A DNA stretch of 64,000 nucleotides, taken from NCBI RefSeq assembly GCF_000801105.2, contig NC_079517.1:13764001-13828000 (forward strand), given 5' to 3'. Origin of the DNA: Raphanus sativus (taxonomy: Eukaryota; Streptophyta; Magnoliopsida; Brassicales; Brassicaceae). This document shows positions 33,437-44,245 of the stretch, one piece after another. Within the stretch, counting starts at the first letter, position 1, and every line of letters starts with the position of its first letter. Under the pieces are notes generated by a model. The model had not been told where the DNA came from, searched no databases, and worked only from the letters and a program-made list of their open reading frames with translations. Made by a program: the position numbers and the translations under genes.

Positions 33437-36125
33437 TAACTCGACTCTGAGTGTGAATAATACCAATCAAAAGCAGAACAGGAAACCAAGTTCGCGTCAG
33501 AGGAGATGCTACAAATGGAGTGGGAATATTTTAATTAAACAAAATTATTGACGTTTGATGAACATAAGCTAAACGGCTGGCCCATAAGGTAATTATTTGC
33601 TTTTGGTCCTTTGTTTCTGTACTGGACTTAATCAATGATCTATACATTTGAAGATGAGGCAGAGGATATAAGATGGAATAACCCTTCACTTCAAAAAGGA
33701 TCTTAAATCAACAACCATTACAGGGCAGTTCTCACCTTTCTATTGAGGTGCATGCAGCATTTTTTATTGTTACTAGCTAGGGGATAGCAATTTTTTAGGC
33801 CTTCTCCATTTTGTTTTTGTTTTTATTTTTGTGACTGGAAACGAAATTAGACACACTTCTGATTTTGCAACATAATAAGAAGAACATGAATAGCTTTGTT
33901 AGTCATTTTATGTCACCCATCAAAGATTTGTGATTGAAAACAAAAATGATAAGATTGTTTTATGGACATTTCCACCAATTAATATGATGTTCTGCCGCAG
34001 GAATCTCCAGGACCAGGAATAAGAACATTGGTTGAAGGGATTTTAATCTGAGACATAAAGATCAAGATCACTATCCTCTTTGGTTTTTGGTTTTCTTGTC
34101 CAAGTAAAAATAGTAGCTGTTGACTTTAAAGTCTCAGTGCATCATGTGAGTCACACAATCTTTTTGAGTGGATCAAAGTGGTAAAAGCATAAGGGTTATT
34201 TCAGAAACAGTGTTTTGAAGATATCTTTTTTTTTGTTCAACATTTAAGGTGGGAAAGGTTGAGGCCATCACATGTTCCACTAAGCAATGTTCTTTGTAGG
34301 AAAAGCACTTTGGTATAACTTTATTTTTCTTGTTGTTTTTGTAAACCAATAAACCAAATAGAAGTAAATAGAAAGAGGATAATGGAATTAACAAGGAACA
34401 CAAAATGTGGAATACATTATTGAGCCTTTTTGTATATCTCTCCATCCACATCAAATTCTTTCTCTTTCCAGTTTCCTTTTTTATTAGAAGTTTGCTCCTT
34501 TTCAAGAAATATCTAGGCTTCTATGGTCATCTAAACTTTATTTCAATAATAATCCTTTGTGACACAACAATTCAAATTTAGGTATCTAAATAAAGCATTA
34601 TGTTGTTTATCAGCCACCCGTAGTTGAGGAGAATCAATCTTTCACATCACTCTAGTTCTACAATTTGATCTTTCTTCTTACAATGTTCTTGGAGTTATAT
34701 ATTGGGTTCAACCATAGTTTTTCTTCTGTGTAAATATTATAACCAACAAAAAGAGATATTTTCAAGCTAGAAATATCAGAATCTATATTACATTTGAGTT
34801 CACATGCTTTGAACTTATTAAGAATTCTTATAAAGGAGAAGTATTATTCAAAATAATCACTTTTTTTTTTCAAAATAATCACTTATTGTTATAAGAATCT
34901 TGGTAGATGGTATGAATTATTGCAGATTTGGCTGGATTATATGTGTACTGTTTGTGGTTGACAAAGAAAACAAGTGAAGTGTTTTGTGATGTATGCATGG
35001 ATATATAAGACAAAAATGATGAATGTAGTTTAGCAACTTAAAGTAATTAATGGACCATCGGGGCAATGAGGGGTAGAGTGACGTAGAGAGGATGCAATGT
35101 AGGGAGGGGATTAGTTTAAAGAGCAAAGTACGGAATCTTCTCTTAGCTTTTGTGACTTTGGCATTTTCATCAATTTATAGCAACCACTATAAAAACATTT
35201 GTTTGGTGAAACAATATCTAGGGATAATGTGAATCATACAAATTGACGGCAAAGTTGTGTTGGTGGTAGGAGAAGCCCATGGAGAGCAAATATATTAATT
35301 AAATTATAATAATATTGTCACATGCCATTTGTAATTCAAAATTGGCAATTTTTTTAATCATCTGTGAATTTTTATTCAAATTGACTGAAGGATACACTAA
35401 CCCGGCAAAGGATGTATCAGTACATGTCTTGAGTTCGAGCACCTGCCCCACCAGCTACAAGGATGATTAATATATCTTCTCTGTTTATCCATCCATCCAA
35501 GGAGATGTTAAGTCGATTTGAAGTTTCTTGAATATTGGGCCTTACAAAATGTAACCAGAAAATTAATGAAGCCCAAAAATAGAACTCTTTATAATATTAT
35601 CAAATATAGTATTAGTATTATATTAAACAGCCGTTATGTCGTATGTGTGTGTCTGTTATCGTCTACTTTTACTTTTAACCGTTTTAGTTTAGTCATTCCA
35701 TATCGATAAAGCAACCAAGTGACTGAAAACCGCACCGTGAGATCCAAACGTGTTTCTATCTCCACGAGCTATATGCGTTATTCACAAAGTAATTATTCAG
35801 ATTAGACTGATTAGTGTGGTATAAATTACCCCTTACCAACTCCAACACACACATAAAGTTCTTTCTAAACAGTGATGTGGACTAAAAATATTAATAATGA
35901 GGGTGTAGGACACGCGCTGTAGAGAGTGTGGGCGGGAGAGTGGAATAGTTGGTATTAACACCACCACTAATTATAATGTTCGCTTCGTCATGTCTGACTA
36001 ATACTCATTTAATTAAAAGCTAAGAAAAAAAATAATTTCAGTTAAATTTCAAAAAGTTTCTCGTACTATTATTTCACTGGATTCCTATTAAAGCCTCTTG
36101 ACTCAGAAAGAGGTATTGCAATCTC
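33437..36125. other. Intergenic DNA between PPR gene and ACR3
   Basis: About 2.7 kb, AT-rich, no convincing gene. Contains the tail-only insertion at 34848-34884. A tRNA-B-box-like word (GAGTTCGAGCACC, about 35430) lies in a non-repeated stretch. Poly-pyrimidine and GA tracts mark the ACR3 promoter side. Confidence 0.4.
34848..34884. repeat. Tail-only retroinsertion candidate 1
   Basis: TTCAAAATAATCACTT occurs at 34848-34863 and 34869-34884, separated only by five T. This looks like a target duplication around almost nothing but a poly(A) tail. Confidence 0.55.
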
Positions 36126-37182
36126 ATTAAAATAGAGAGAGAGAGAAGAGAGAGAGCAGACAGACATCTCTTTTGTTTTTGCTTGAGGACACTTGCTCTG
36201 CTTCTGTCTCTGTCTCCTCCGTGTATCTTTTGTCTTCTAAAAAGATGTAAAGATTTGTAATAATCTCCATAGATTTTCTCTCTTTGTCTCTCCTCTCTCG
36301 CCGTCTCCACAAAACTTGAGCTTTTCTCCAAGCTCTCTCATACTAAAGGTAAACTATTCATTCAGACTCTCTTAAGATTTCAAAGTCTATAATCTTTTTT
36401 GGCTTTTCTTCACTGTCTTTCACAAGTTGTGGTTCTGTCACAAATGGGTTTTTGTAAAACTATTATCTTCCAATCTTAGTGTGGAAAACCTCACGAGATT
36501 TCACGGAATCTACTAACAGAGTTTGTCTCATCTTCATTATTGTTGTTGTTGGTGGTGTGGCGGTGCGACACTGTTCGACGCTGTTCTCAGCGGCAAATTT
36601 GGCATATTATCATTATTTTATTTTTTATACTAAAGTACAGTGTATTCGATGTGTTACATTTTAGATTCCATCTTTGACCAATGATATCTTCTTGTATCAA
36701 AGTTTTTTTTTTATTTTATTACTTTATATTTCTTTTTCACTTTGACAGCTCCTTCTAAGTTCATGGATTCCTTTATGCAAAATAGAGAGAATCTCATGTC
36801 AACTCTTAGAGAGAAAAAAAAGAGAAAAGAATTAAAACAGTTGCTCAGAATATATCTTTTTAGTTTTGATTTTCACTAGTTAAACAGTTACGAATCTGTT
36901 CTTCTTACTTCTGTTTATCTCTTGTTGAGAATGACCAGAGAAAGGAGCAGAGAGAATATTAGCTTGTGGTCTCTCTTTATCTATCTTCTCTAGATTCCCC
37001 TTCTTCTGTCTAGTTACTTAGTGGCCAAGATTCACTTATTTTGACTCTGCAGGCAAAATCTCCTGATATCTTATCTTCTTGCAACTTGTTGAGAGCTGCT
37101 TTGTCTTCTTCTGTGTCTTGTTGATATATATAAACAAGTTCTTCTGATTAACTTCAGAACGTGTGAAAGAGCTTAAAAATTT
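36126..37182 (+). other. Probable 5' UTR and leader intron of ACR3
   Basis: GA/CT-rich leader (36130-36340), a donor-like site AAAG|GTAAAC at about 36349, and a final acceptor upstream of the ATG. No upstream protein. Typical of a plant leader intron; the exact acceptor was not fixed. Confidence 0.5.
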
Positions 37183-39418
37183 ATGGCTAAAGTTTACTGG
37201 CCTTATTTCGATCCTGAATATGAGAACTTGAGCTCCAGAATAAATCCTCCAAGGTAATAATATAAATCACCAACTCCTTTAACGTTATCACATACTTAAG
37301 GCTCATTCTTTTCAATGTTGTTGTTGCAGTGTTTCTATAGACAACACTAGCTGCAAAGAATGCACTCTTGTCAAGGTAAATCATCTTTCCTTTTCTGATT
37401 AACTCCATTTGATGATTGTCAGTAAAATTTTATGTGGTGAGTGTAATTATTAATAGGTTGATAGTATGAACAAACCTGGTATACTACTTGAAGTTGTGCA
37501 AGTTCTAACCGATCTTGATCTCATAATCACCAAAGCATACATCTCTTCTGATGGTGGATGGTTCATGGACGGTAAATAACTACACATTTTTTTACACATT
37601 CACAACAACAACTAGAAAACATCTCATTTGATACCATTTTTTTCCATCTTAAATAGTATTCCATGTCACTGATCAACAAGGAAACAAAATTACTGATAGC
37701 AAAACCATTGATTACATCGAGAAGGTAATGTAATTACAAAAACTCTAAATATATGGTTTTGTTTAATTTATATATGATTCTTGTGTTTCTTGTTAGGTGT
37801 TAGGACCAAAGGGCCATGCAACGTCTTCACAAAACACTTGGCCAGGTAAAAGAGTCGGTGTCCATTCACTAGGCGACCACACATCGATCGAGATCATTGC
37901 TCGTGACCGCCCTGGTCTCTTGTCCGAGATCTCAGCTGTGCTAGCAGACCTCCACTTCAACGTGGCGGCAGCTGAAGCATGGACTCATAACCGTAGGATC
38001 GCTTGTGTCCTCTACGTGAATGATAACGAGACCTCTAGAGCCGTTGATGATCCGGAAAGATTGTCTGCGATGGAAGAGCAGCTCAACCTTGTGATACGCG
38101 GGTGTGAGCAAGAAGACGAGAAAGTTGCTAGGACGAGTCTCTCCATTGGTTCAACTCATGTCGACCGTAGGCTTCATCAGATGCTTTTCGCTGATAGAGA
38201 CTATGAAGCAGTGACGACTAAGGTTGATGCTTGCCCTGGACTCGACCCAAAGATCACGGTTGAGCATTGTGAAGAGAAAGGTTACTCTGTGATAAGCGTG
38301 AGCTGTGAGGATCGAGCTAAGCTCATGTTCGACATTGTATGCACGCTCACGGACATGCAGTACATTGTGTTTCACGCTACGATTTCTTCCAACGGTCCTC
38401 ATGCCTCTCAGGAGTATTTCATCAGACACAAAGATGGTTGCACTCTTGACTCGGAAGGAGAGAAAGAGAGAGTAATTAAATGCCTAGAAGCTGCAATTCA
38501 TAGAAGAGTCAGCGAGGTAAGAAGCTTAATACAACTCTTCAAATCTTCCTTTGATGTTTCTTGCACTAGAAGTAACAGTTCCTTGAATTATTGTCTGAAA
38601 CTCAATTCAGTAAGGTAAGTTAACCCTTAAACACACACCTTTTGGTGTTTCTTGCGTTAGGAGTAACAGTCCCCTAAGTTATTGTCTGAAACTCAATTCA
38701 GTTAGGTAAGTTAACCCATAAGCACACACATCTTCTTTTAGTGTTTCTTGCACTAGAAGTGTTCCTTAAGTTATTGTCTGAAACTCGATTCGGTGAGGTA
38801 AGTTAACCCTTAAACACACACATCTTCTTTTGATGTTTCTTGCACCATAAGCAACAGTTCCTAAAGTTATTGTCTAACACTCAGTAAGTTAACCCTTAAA
38901 CACACACACATCTTCTTTTAATGTTTCTTGCACTAGAAGTAACAGTTCCTTAAGTTATTGTCTGAAACTCAATTCAGTGAGGTAAGTTAACCCTTAAACA
39001 CACTGCACAAACATCTTCTTTTAGTGTTTCTTGCGTTAAGCAACAATTTCTTAAATTATTGTTTGAAATTCAATTCTAGGGCTGGAGTTTAGAGCTATGT
39101 GCAAAGGACAGAGTTGGACTTTTGTCGGAAGTGACTAGGATTCTGAGAGAGCATGGTCTTTCAGTGACGAGAGCTGGTGTGACAACAGTAGGAGAACAAG
39201 CGGTTAACGTTTTCTATGTGAGAGATGCTTCAGGAAATCCAGTGGACGTGAAGACGATAGATGCGTTACGTGGAGAGATCGGACACAGTATGATGGTTAA
39301 CGTGAAGAACAAGGTACCAAGCAGAAGAAGGAAAGAAGAAGGCCAAGCTGGAACAGGAGGAGGATGGGCCAAAACCAGTTTCTTCTTTGGGAATTTGCTG
39401 GAAAAGTTCTTGCCTTGA
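37183..39418 (+). CDS. ACR3: ACT-domain repeat protein ACR3
   Basis: Six exons: 37183-37253, 37330-37375, 37457-37571, 37657-37724, 37797-38516, 39080-39418; 452 residues, all joins in frame. Begins [20 protein letters not shown] and ends GNLLEKFLP. Four ACT domains are seen: about residues 35-110 ([22 protein letters not shown]), 125-205 ([19 protein letters not shown]), 255-335 ([20 protein letters not shown]) and 340-415 ([18 protein letters not shown]). ACT domains bind amino acids, and plant ACR proteins are thought to sense amino-acid status in the cytosol or nucleus; no catalytic domain is present. I recognise it as ACR3 (Arabidopsis At1g76990). The last intron holds a tandem repeat. 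Gene looks intact. Confidence 0.93.
38540..39079 (+). repeat. Six-copy tandem repeat in the last ACR3 intron
   Basis: Unit about 91-101 bases, marked by ATTGTCTGAAACTC at 38590, 38681, 38773, 38869 (variant), 38957 and 39058 (variant). Each unit carries a pyrimidine-rich TTTCTTGC(A)CTAG acceptor-like word and most carry a donor-like GAGGTAAGTTAACCC. The last unit ends with the true acceptor TTCTAG|GGC. Confidence 0.85.
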
Positions 39419-40365
39419 GAGACAAGGTAACTTATATATAAATGTTATAAAATTTGTGTGGATAAAATGTATTGTAAACTGTGTATTATGTATGATCTAG
39501 AACGTTTAGTAGAGTGTCTTGACTTGGTCAGGATTTTGGTTTTACTTAGTCATATATTATGACCGTGAAGTGCACCGTTTGAAGTTTGAACATGTCTATA
39601 GTAGAATAATATGAAACTTTTCCTTGGAAGATTTGCTTTTGTATATGAAACTGTCCTTCTGACCTTGTTGTCTTTGAATGTATAATGTCTATGTGTTGAG
39701 ATTTTTCAAAATTATAATGTAATTTTTTTTTCTGAGGAACATATGTTGTGATTCAATTACTAAATTGGTCCATGGACTTGGTCATGACAATGACGATTAA
39801 GTAATTAACAAAGCATAACTATAATATTACATATACTTTAACTACTTAAAAGGTGATAAATAAGTTACCTGTGAATGTTTTGTTCTTAATTACTAAAAGT
39901 TTTTTTTTTGACTAATAAGTACTAGAAGTTTATGGATCAAAGTTTCTAATTCCTCCAAGTCCTAAGCTACATTATGCATTATTAGTTTCACCTCAAACGT
40001 CTTTCAATCTAGATATTGTTTTTGTTATACTCCAAATAAAATTCAATATTTCTGTTATCAAAATTTGAAACTGAAATAAGTAGTAAGCATAATTATTTCA
40101 TTTTTTATCAAATGAATATCTCTGATAAAACAATAAGGTTGATATGGCTAGGCCCTTGAAATGGGGAAAAGACTAATGGAGAGTAGATGTGGAAAATTGG
40201 TAAAGCAATAGAAGAAAACGGCATGGAGTGCGGCTTAGGCTAACAGCCTAGCTATATCTTCGTCTAAAGTAAACTATGCACGAAACAAGGGAAAAAGTAA
40301 ACGTCTTGCTGTTTCAATGTCCTTTATAAATTAATACTGTGATTACTTCGTCCATAATATCCATG
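39419..40365. other. ACR3 3' UTR and AT-rich spacer
   Basis: No gene. Contains tail-only insertion candidate 2 (39891-39931). Confidence 0.4.
39891..39931. repeat. Tail-only retroinsertion candidate 2
   Basis: TACTAAAAGTTT (39891-39902) and TACTAGAAGTTT (39920-39931), one mismatch, enclose TTTTTTTGACTAATAAG. On the minus strand this reads as the end of a tail ...AGTCAAAAAAA. Confidence 0.5.
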
Positions 40366-40383
40366 TATTTTTAAGCAATACTT

Positions 40384-40597
40384 TTTTTTTTGTAAAAATA
40401 AGGGTTAAACCCGGGTTAATAATGACACAAGCCTAACTCCCGGGTGGAGATACAGCGCACGGATAGATTCTCTCCTGGGCATTCAAATGAGTCGAAAGCA
40501 ATAACTCATATCCGTGTGGTCGGTGGAGTTTGAACCTGGGTTCACCTTATTGAGTTTTCTCAATTCCCTCAAGCGCCACTAGACCACCACCACTAGT
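40384..40597 (-). mobile_element. tRNA-derived SINE 3
   Basis: Perfect 18-bp target duplication TATTTTTAAGCAATACTT at 40366-40383 and 40598-40615. Poly-T follows the left duplication. Minus strand has A-box TGGTCTAGTGGC and B-box GGTTCAAACTCC. 214 bp. Confidence 0.9.
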
Positions 40598-40615
40598 TAT
40601 TTTTAAGCAATACTT

Positions 40616-41862
40616 AAAAGTATTAAACCTCGTTGCGTGATCCACCTACAAAAGAATTATATACTTCTTCTCGCAGAAACAATCATATGTATGTATTCAA
40701 GCAGAAAATGCTTATTAAGCGTAACAATGTTTAGTTTCAAAAAAAAAAACAATCAATACAATACAATACGTTTTATGTTTAAGATTCAGGTTACGTATTT
40801 TCTTTACATTATGGAAAATAATAATGTTAGTGCCTTTTCAATATTATATAATATATACATCTGTTCTTGAATCTTGAATAATTTTGTTGGTTGTTAGTGT
40901 TACCTGTGGATACAAACAAAACAAACCGGTGAATTGATGTCATGAAAATATCACTATAGCTAGTAACTTATGGTAACTTTGGTTGATAACACAACTTGGA
41001 AGAATGAAGTATTGGTGGTTCATGTCTGGAAAAAACGTGCTTACCAACCCATAGGCTTCATGAGTCAAGAGCATCAAGATGCATGTAGTTCTCGCGTGTT
41101 GCATTCTTTACTCTGTTCTTAATTATATGGATCTTATTTTTCTTATTTATTAAGGTCAAACATAATTGTGAAACTTCCTTGGTTTAGTAGTTTAATCAAG
41201 GGTTTATTAATTACATCAAGAAGTTTAAATTTCAATTTCTGAAATTTGTGAATTATGCAGAATATTAAAGGAAAATTACAAAAAATCTTTAAAATAGCGT
41301 AAGAAATACTTTTATGAACAAATTTCATAGGACAACTCAAGATGATACAGTCAAACGTAAATTCTCGTCCAAAGCAAGTAGAATTGTCGGATGTAACACC
41401 ATCTATATAATGTTTATTATAATTTGCTATATCTATCATTAATCAGTGTTGAAAATATCAAATATAAAATTTTGGCGATTAGTTTTTGATGTTAAATTTT
41501 TGGTTAATTTCTATTTTCTATTTTAAGAGTTGAACTTGCAACATCTTTTTTAGTAATCAATCAAACTTTTTTTTTTTGAAAAAAGTAATCAATCAAACTT
41601 TCAGATTGGATATCTATATAGAACAAATATTTTTCCGAGCCTTCTAACTAATTGATGAATTGGGTTTGTTAGAACTCTATAAACAACAGAAAAGATGACA
41701 GAATTGTAATGTACAAATATAGAGAATTGAATATCTTACATAACTAAAATGAAAATTATATCAAAGTGAGAAAAAATAATATAATAGGAGAAACGAGATA
41801 TCTTTTTCTTTTAACTCAAAATATGTTAAATGCGACGATTTAATAATATAATGAGTCTTAAG
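40616..41862. other. AT-rich spacer
   Basis: No gene. A 98-codon minus-strand frame (41143-41439) has no known motif. Contains tail-only candidate 3. Confidence 0.4.
41552..41601. repeat. Tail-only retroinsertion candidate 3
   Basis: Perfect 18-bp direct repeat AGTAATCAATCAAACTTT at 41552-41569 and 41584-41601, separated by only TTTTTTTTGAAAAA. Confidence 0.7.
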
Positions 41863-42498
41863 CAGTGTTTTGAAAATCGGATCGGACCGGCCGGTCGAAC
41901 CGGTCCGACCGTAACTCGCTAAAGAAGCCGAGTCCGGTTCGGTTTAAAACCCGAATTTGATAAAAACCAGTAAAACCGGCTGAAACCCGGTAAAACCGAT
42001 GACCCGGTTTAACTTTAAAACCCGGTTCTTAAAAATTAACATATAGTTAAGTGTTTTTAATTATTACTATCTAAATTTTAATATTTTATAATTAGTGTTC
42101 AACTATCACTATTTAGTTGATTTTTATTTTTCTAAGAAAAAATGTGAAAAATATATTTTTGACTCTCATATACTATTTTTATTTTACCATATTCTTAAAA
42201 TTTGATATGTTAGTTGTAAAAATAAATAAATATGATTGTTTTAGCTGTAAATCATTTGTGTTTTTTTTAATTTTTAGTTTACATAGTAATCAGATTTATG
42301 TTTGTTGTTTATTTTGAGTTAATAAAAAAGAATAAAAAAGAATAGAGAAAGTATTATATGTAGAAGTAAAGTTTATATAGTATAAATATATAATTATATA
42401 TATTTTTATAAAAAACCCGATTCGACCGGTTGAACCGGTCTAACCAGTCAACCAGTAGTTTTACCGAGTCGGTATCCGGTCCGATTTTCAAAACATTG
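41863..42498. mobile_element. hAT-type MITE with GC-rich inverted ends
   Basis: 8-bp target duplication GTCTTAAG (41855-41862 and 42499-42506). Terminal inverted repeats CAGTGTTTTGAAAATCGGA and CAATGTTTTGAAAATCGGA (reverse complement of right end). Subterminal CCGGTTGAACCGGTC-like words occur at both ends; AT-rich middle. No coding. Confidence 0.88.
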
Positions 42499-42637
42499 GT
42501 CTTAAGATACAATTGCAAAAAGATCTTCTAATCTGTGTCATTCTGTTAAAAGTTTAACAAAACTAATTTTGTGTATATTTTCAAACTCAAAATAAAAATC
42601 TAAGAGAAAAAATATATGAAGGATTGTACGTTTTGCT

Positions 42638-43228
42638 TTTTTTTTTTTTGACAACATTTAACTATCTATATAGATTCCACCGGATTGGAAAGCCAAGCCG
42701 GAGGTATCGAATCAACATATAACATAGCTGATGGTGAAATCCTTGCTCCATGAGCAAGCTTGTCCGCCATTGTGTTTTGCGCCCTTGGAATATGTCGAAT
42801 CTTAAAATTAGGGAAGAAAGTCTTACTTTGGCGAAATTCCTCCATATGCGTAGTAAATGCTGGCCATTCTTCGGGTGAGGACACCATCGTCACCAATTGA
42901 GAACAATCTGTAGCAAAAACCACATCTGAGAACTGCAGGGTCTTCATGCACTTCATTGCCCAAATCAGCACTTCACATTCTACATGTAATGGAGATAGAC
43001 TACGTCGGAGATTCATTGCCCCCATCATCTTGTCCTCTGAATCTATCTTTCGGCAATACTACCCCTGTCCAGTAAAGATATCTTGTTCTTTCCAAGATCC
43101 ATCAACAAAACATACTCTGGTTGTGCCCAAAGTTTGCCAATCGTTGGTAGGCTAAACATTTCCGTGGGTCTTTGGTATCAATAATTGTGCCTCCGTCCAT
43201 AGCGTTTCCTCGAGATCCGCTATCCTCA
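42638..43228 (-). mobile_element. 5'-truncated LINE with RNase H fragment
   Basis: 12-bp target duplication GTACGTTTTGCT (42626-42637 and 43229-43240); poly(A) on the minus strand at the left. A minus-strand frame (42666-43028) encodes a C-terminal RNase-H-like domain: HVECEVLIWAMKCM, VVFATDCSQLVTMV, IRHIPRAQNTMADKLA. Upstream, CFVDGSWK is followed by stop codons, so it is inactive. RNase H of this type is common at the end of plant LINE ORF2. Confidence 0.82.
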
Positions 43229-43240
43229 GTACGTTTTGCT

Positions 43241-44245
43241 CAAACCGAATGAGTTAAACCCATGTCCCCATTTAACTTGAACAAATGGGCACGTTATTAA
43301 ATGGAGACACTAACGTCACAATCCTAGCAATAAAAGAAATTTGATTTCCATGACTAAAGATTCGAGACGATAACATACTAAGTCATGATGTTGCATTGAC
43401 CAAATCAAAACCAACAATATACGCTAACTTAGTTTATATTTTAAATTTAACCAAATATCAAAATATTATAAGATTTAAAACATATGTTAAACTTTCTATT
43501 TAACCAAATATATATCTTTATTAATTTTTATGTCACTTATTTTAAATTTCCATTTTTCATTTAAAACTCTGATTTTGACCAACAAATACAATATTTCATA
43601 GTGTTCAGGTGAATTGTGTCCAAATTTCAGTCAATTCGGCAGATATCATCCTTAAAAATCCATCAAAAAATAATCTACACCACTTTATCAAAAACAAACG
43701 AATAAATGATCTTATTATATAAATTTCTGCTCCTATAAAAATCCCTAAAGTCCTACAAGTATATATTCCACCAAAACCATGGAACAATCATATGATAAAA
43801 AAAAATCTGTATTGTCAATTTTTCTAATTAAATTTTAATTTGCTTTCCCGAAACTCTTGTGTTATTATTTCTGATATTTTATATTACATTTATGATCATG
43901 AAAAGAAAATAAATGTAAAGAAAAGTATGTGACATAACCGTTAAATATTCGACACGTGTCATGTAGAGGTTGTCCGTAAGTTAACTCTTTGTCTGTTACC
44001 CTTTTATAACAAAAACTCGTTGTCTATCTCTCTTTCTCCTCTCGTTATCATCTCACGCTTTAGTTTATTTGAAAGAGCAACGAAGGTAAGATAGAAACAG
44101 TCCAAAGTTTCAATCTTTAGCTTCATTTTTGTAATTTTCCTACCTTCTTCGTCTTTCGAGGCTCTGTTTTTTCTTTAATATTCTCAGGTTTCTTCTATTT
44201 GTGGTGGTACAGAATCAAGAAACGTCTTTCAGGAAATATTAAAAG
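43241..44245 (+). other. SKP2B upstream region and 5' UTR
   Basis: No gene. Likely 5' UTR from about 44040 with a short leader intron: donor-like AAG|GTAAGA at about 44085 and acceptor TCTCAG|GTTTC at about 44189. Confidence 0.45.
43951..43960. promoter_or_regulatory. G-box / ABRE-like palindrome
   Basis: GACACGTGTC, a palindromic G-box (CACGTG core), about 295 bases upstream of the SKP2B start codon. bZIP/bHLH binding is the usual reading. Motif-only evidence. Confidence 0.45.

Noticed and set aside
35395..35470. tRNA-like B-box word GAGTTCGAGCACC
   Set aside because: No matching A-box at the right distance, no poly(A) and no target duplication, so not called as a SINE or tRNA.
41143..41439. 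98-codon minus-strand frame
   Set aside because: No homology recognised and surrounded by AT-rich spacer; probably random.
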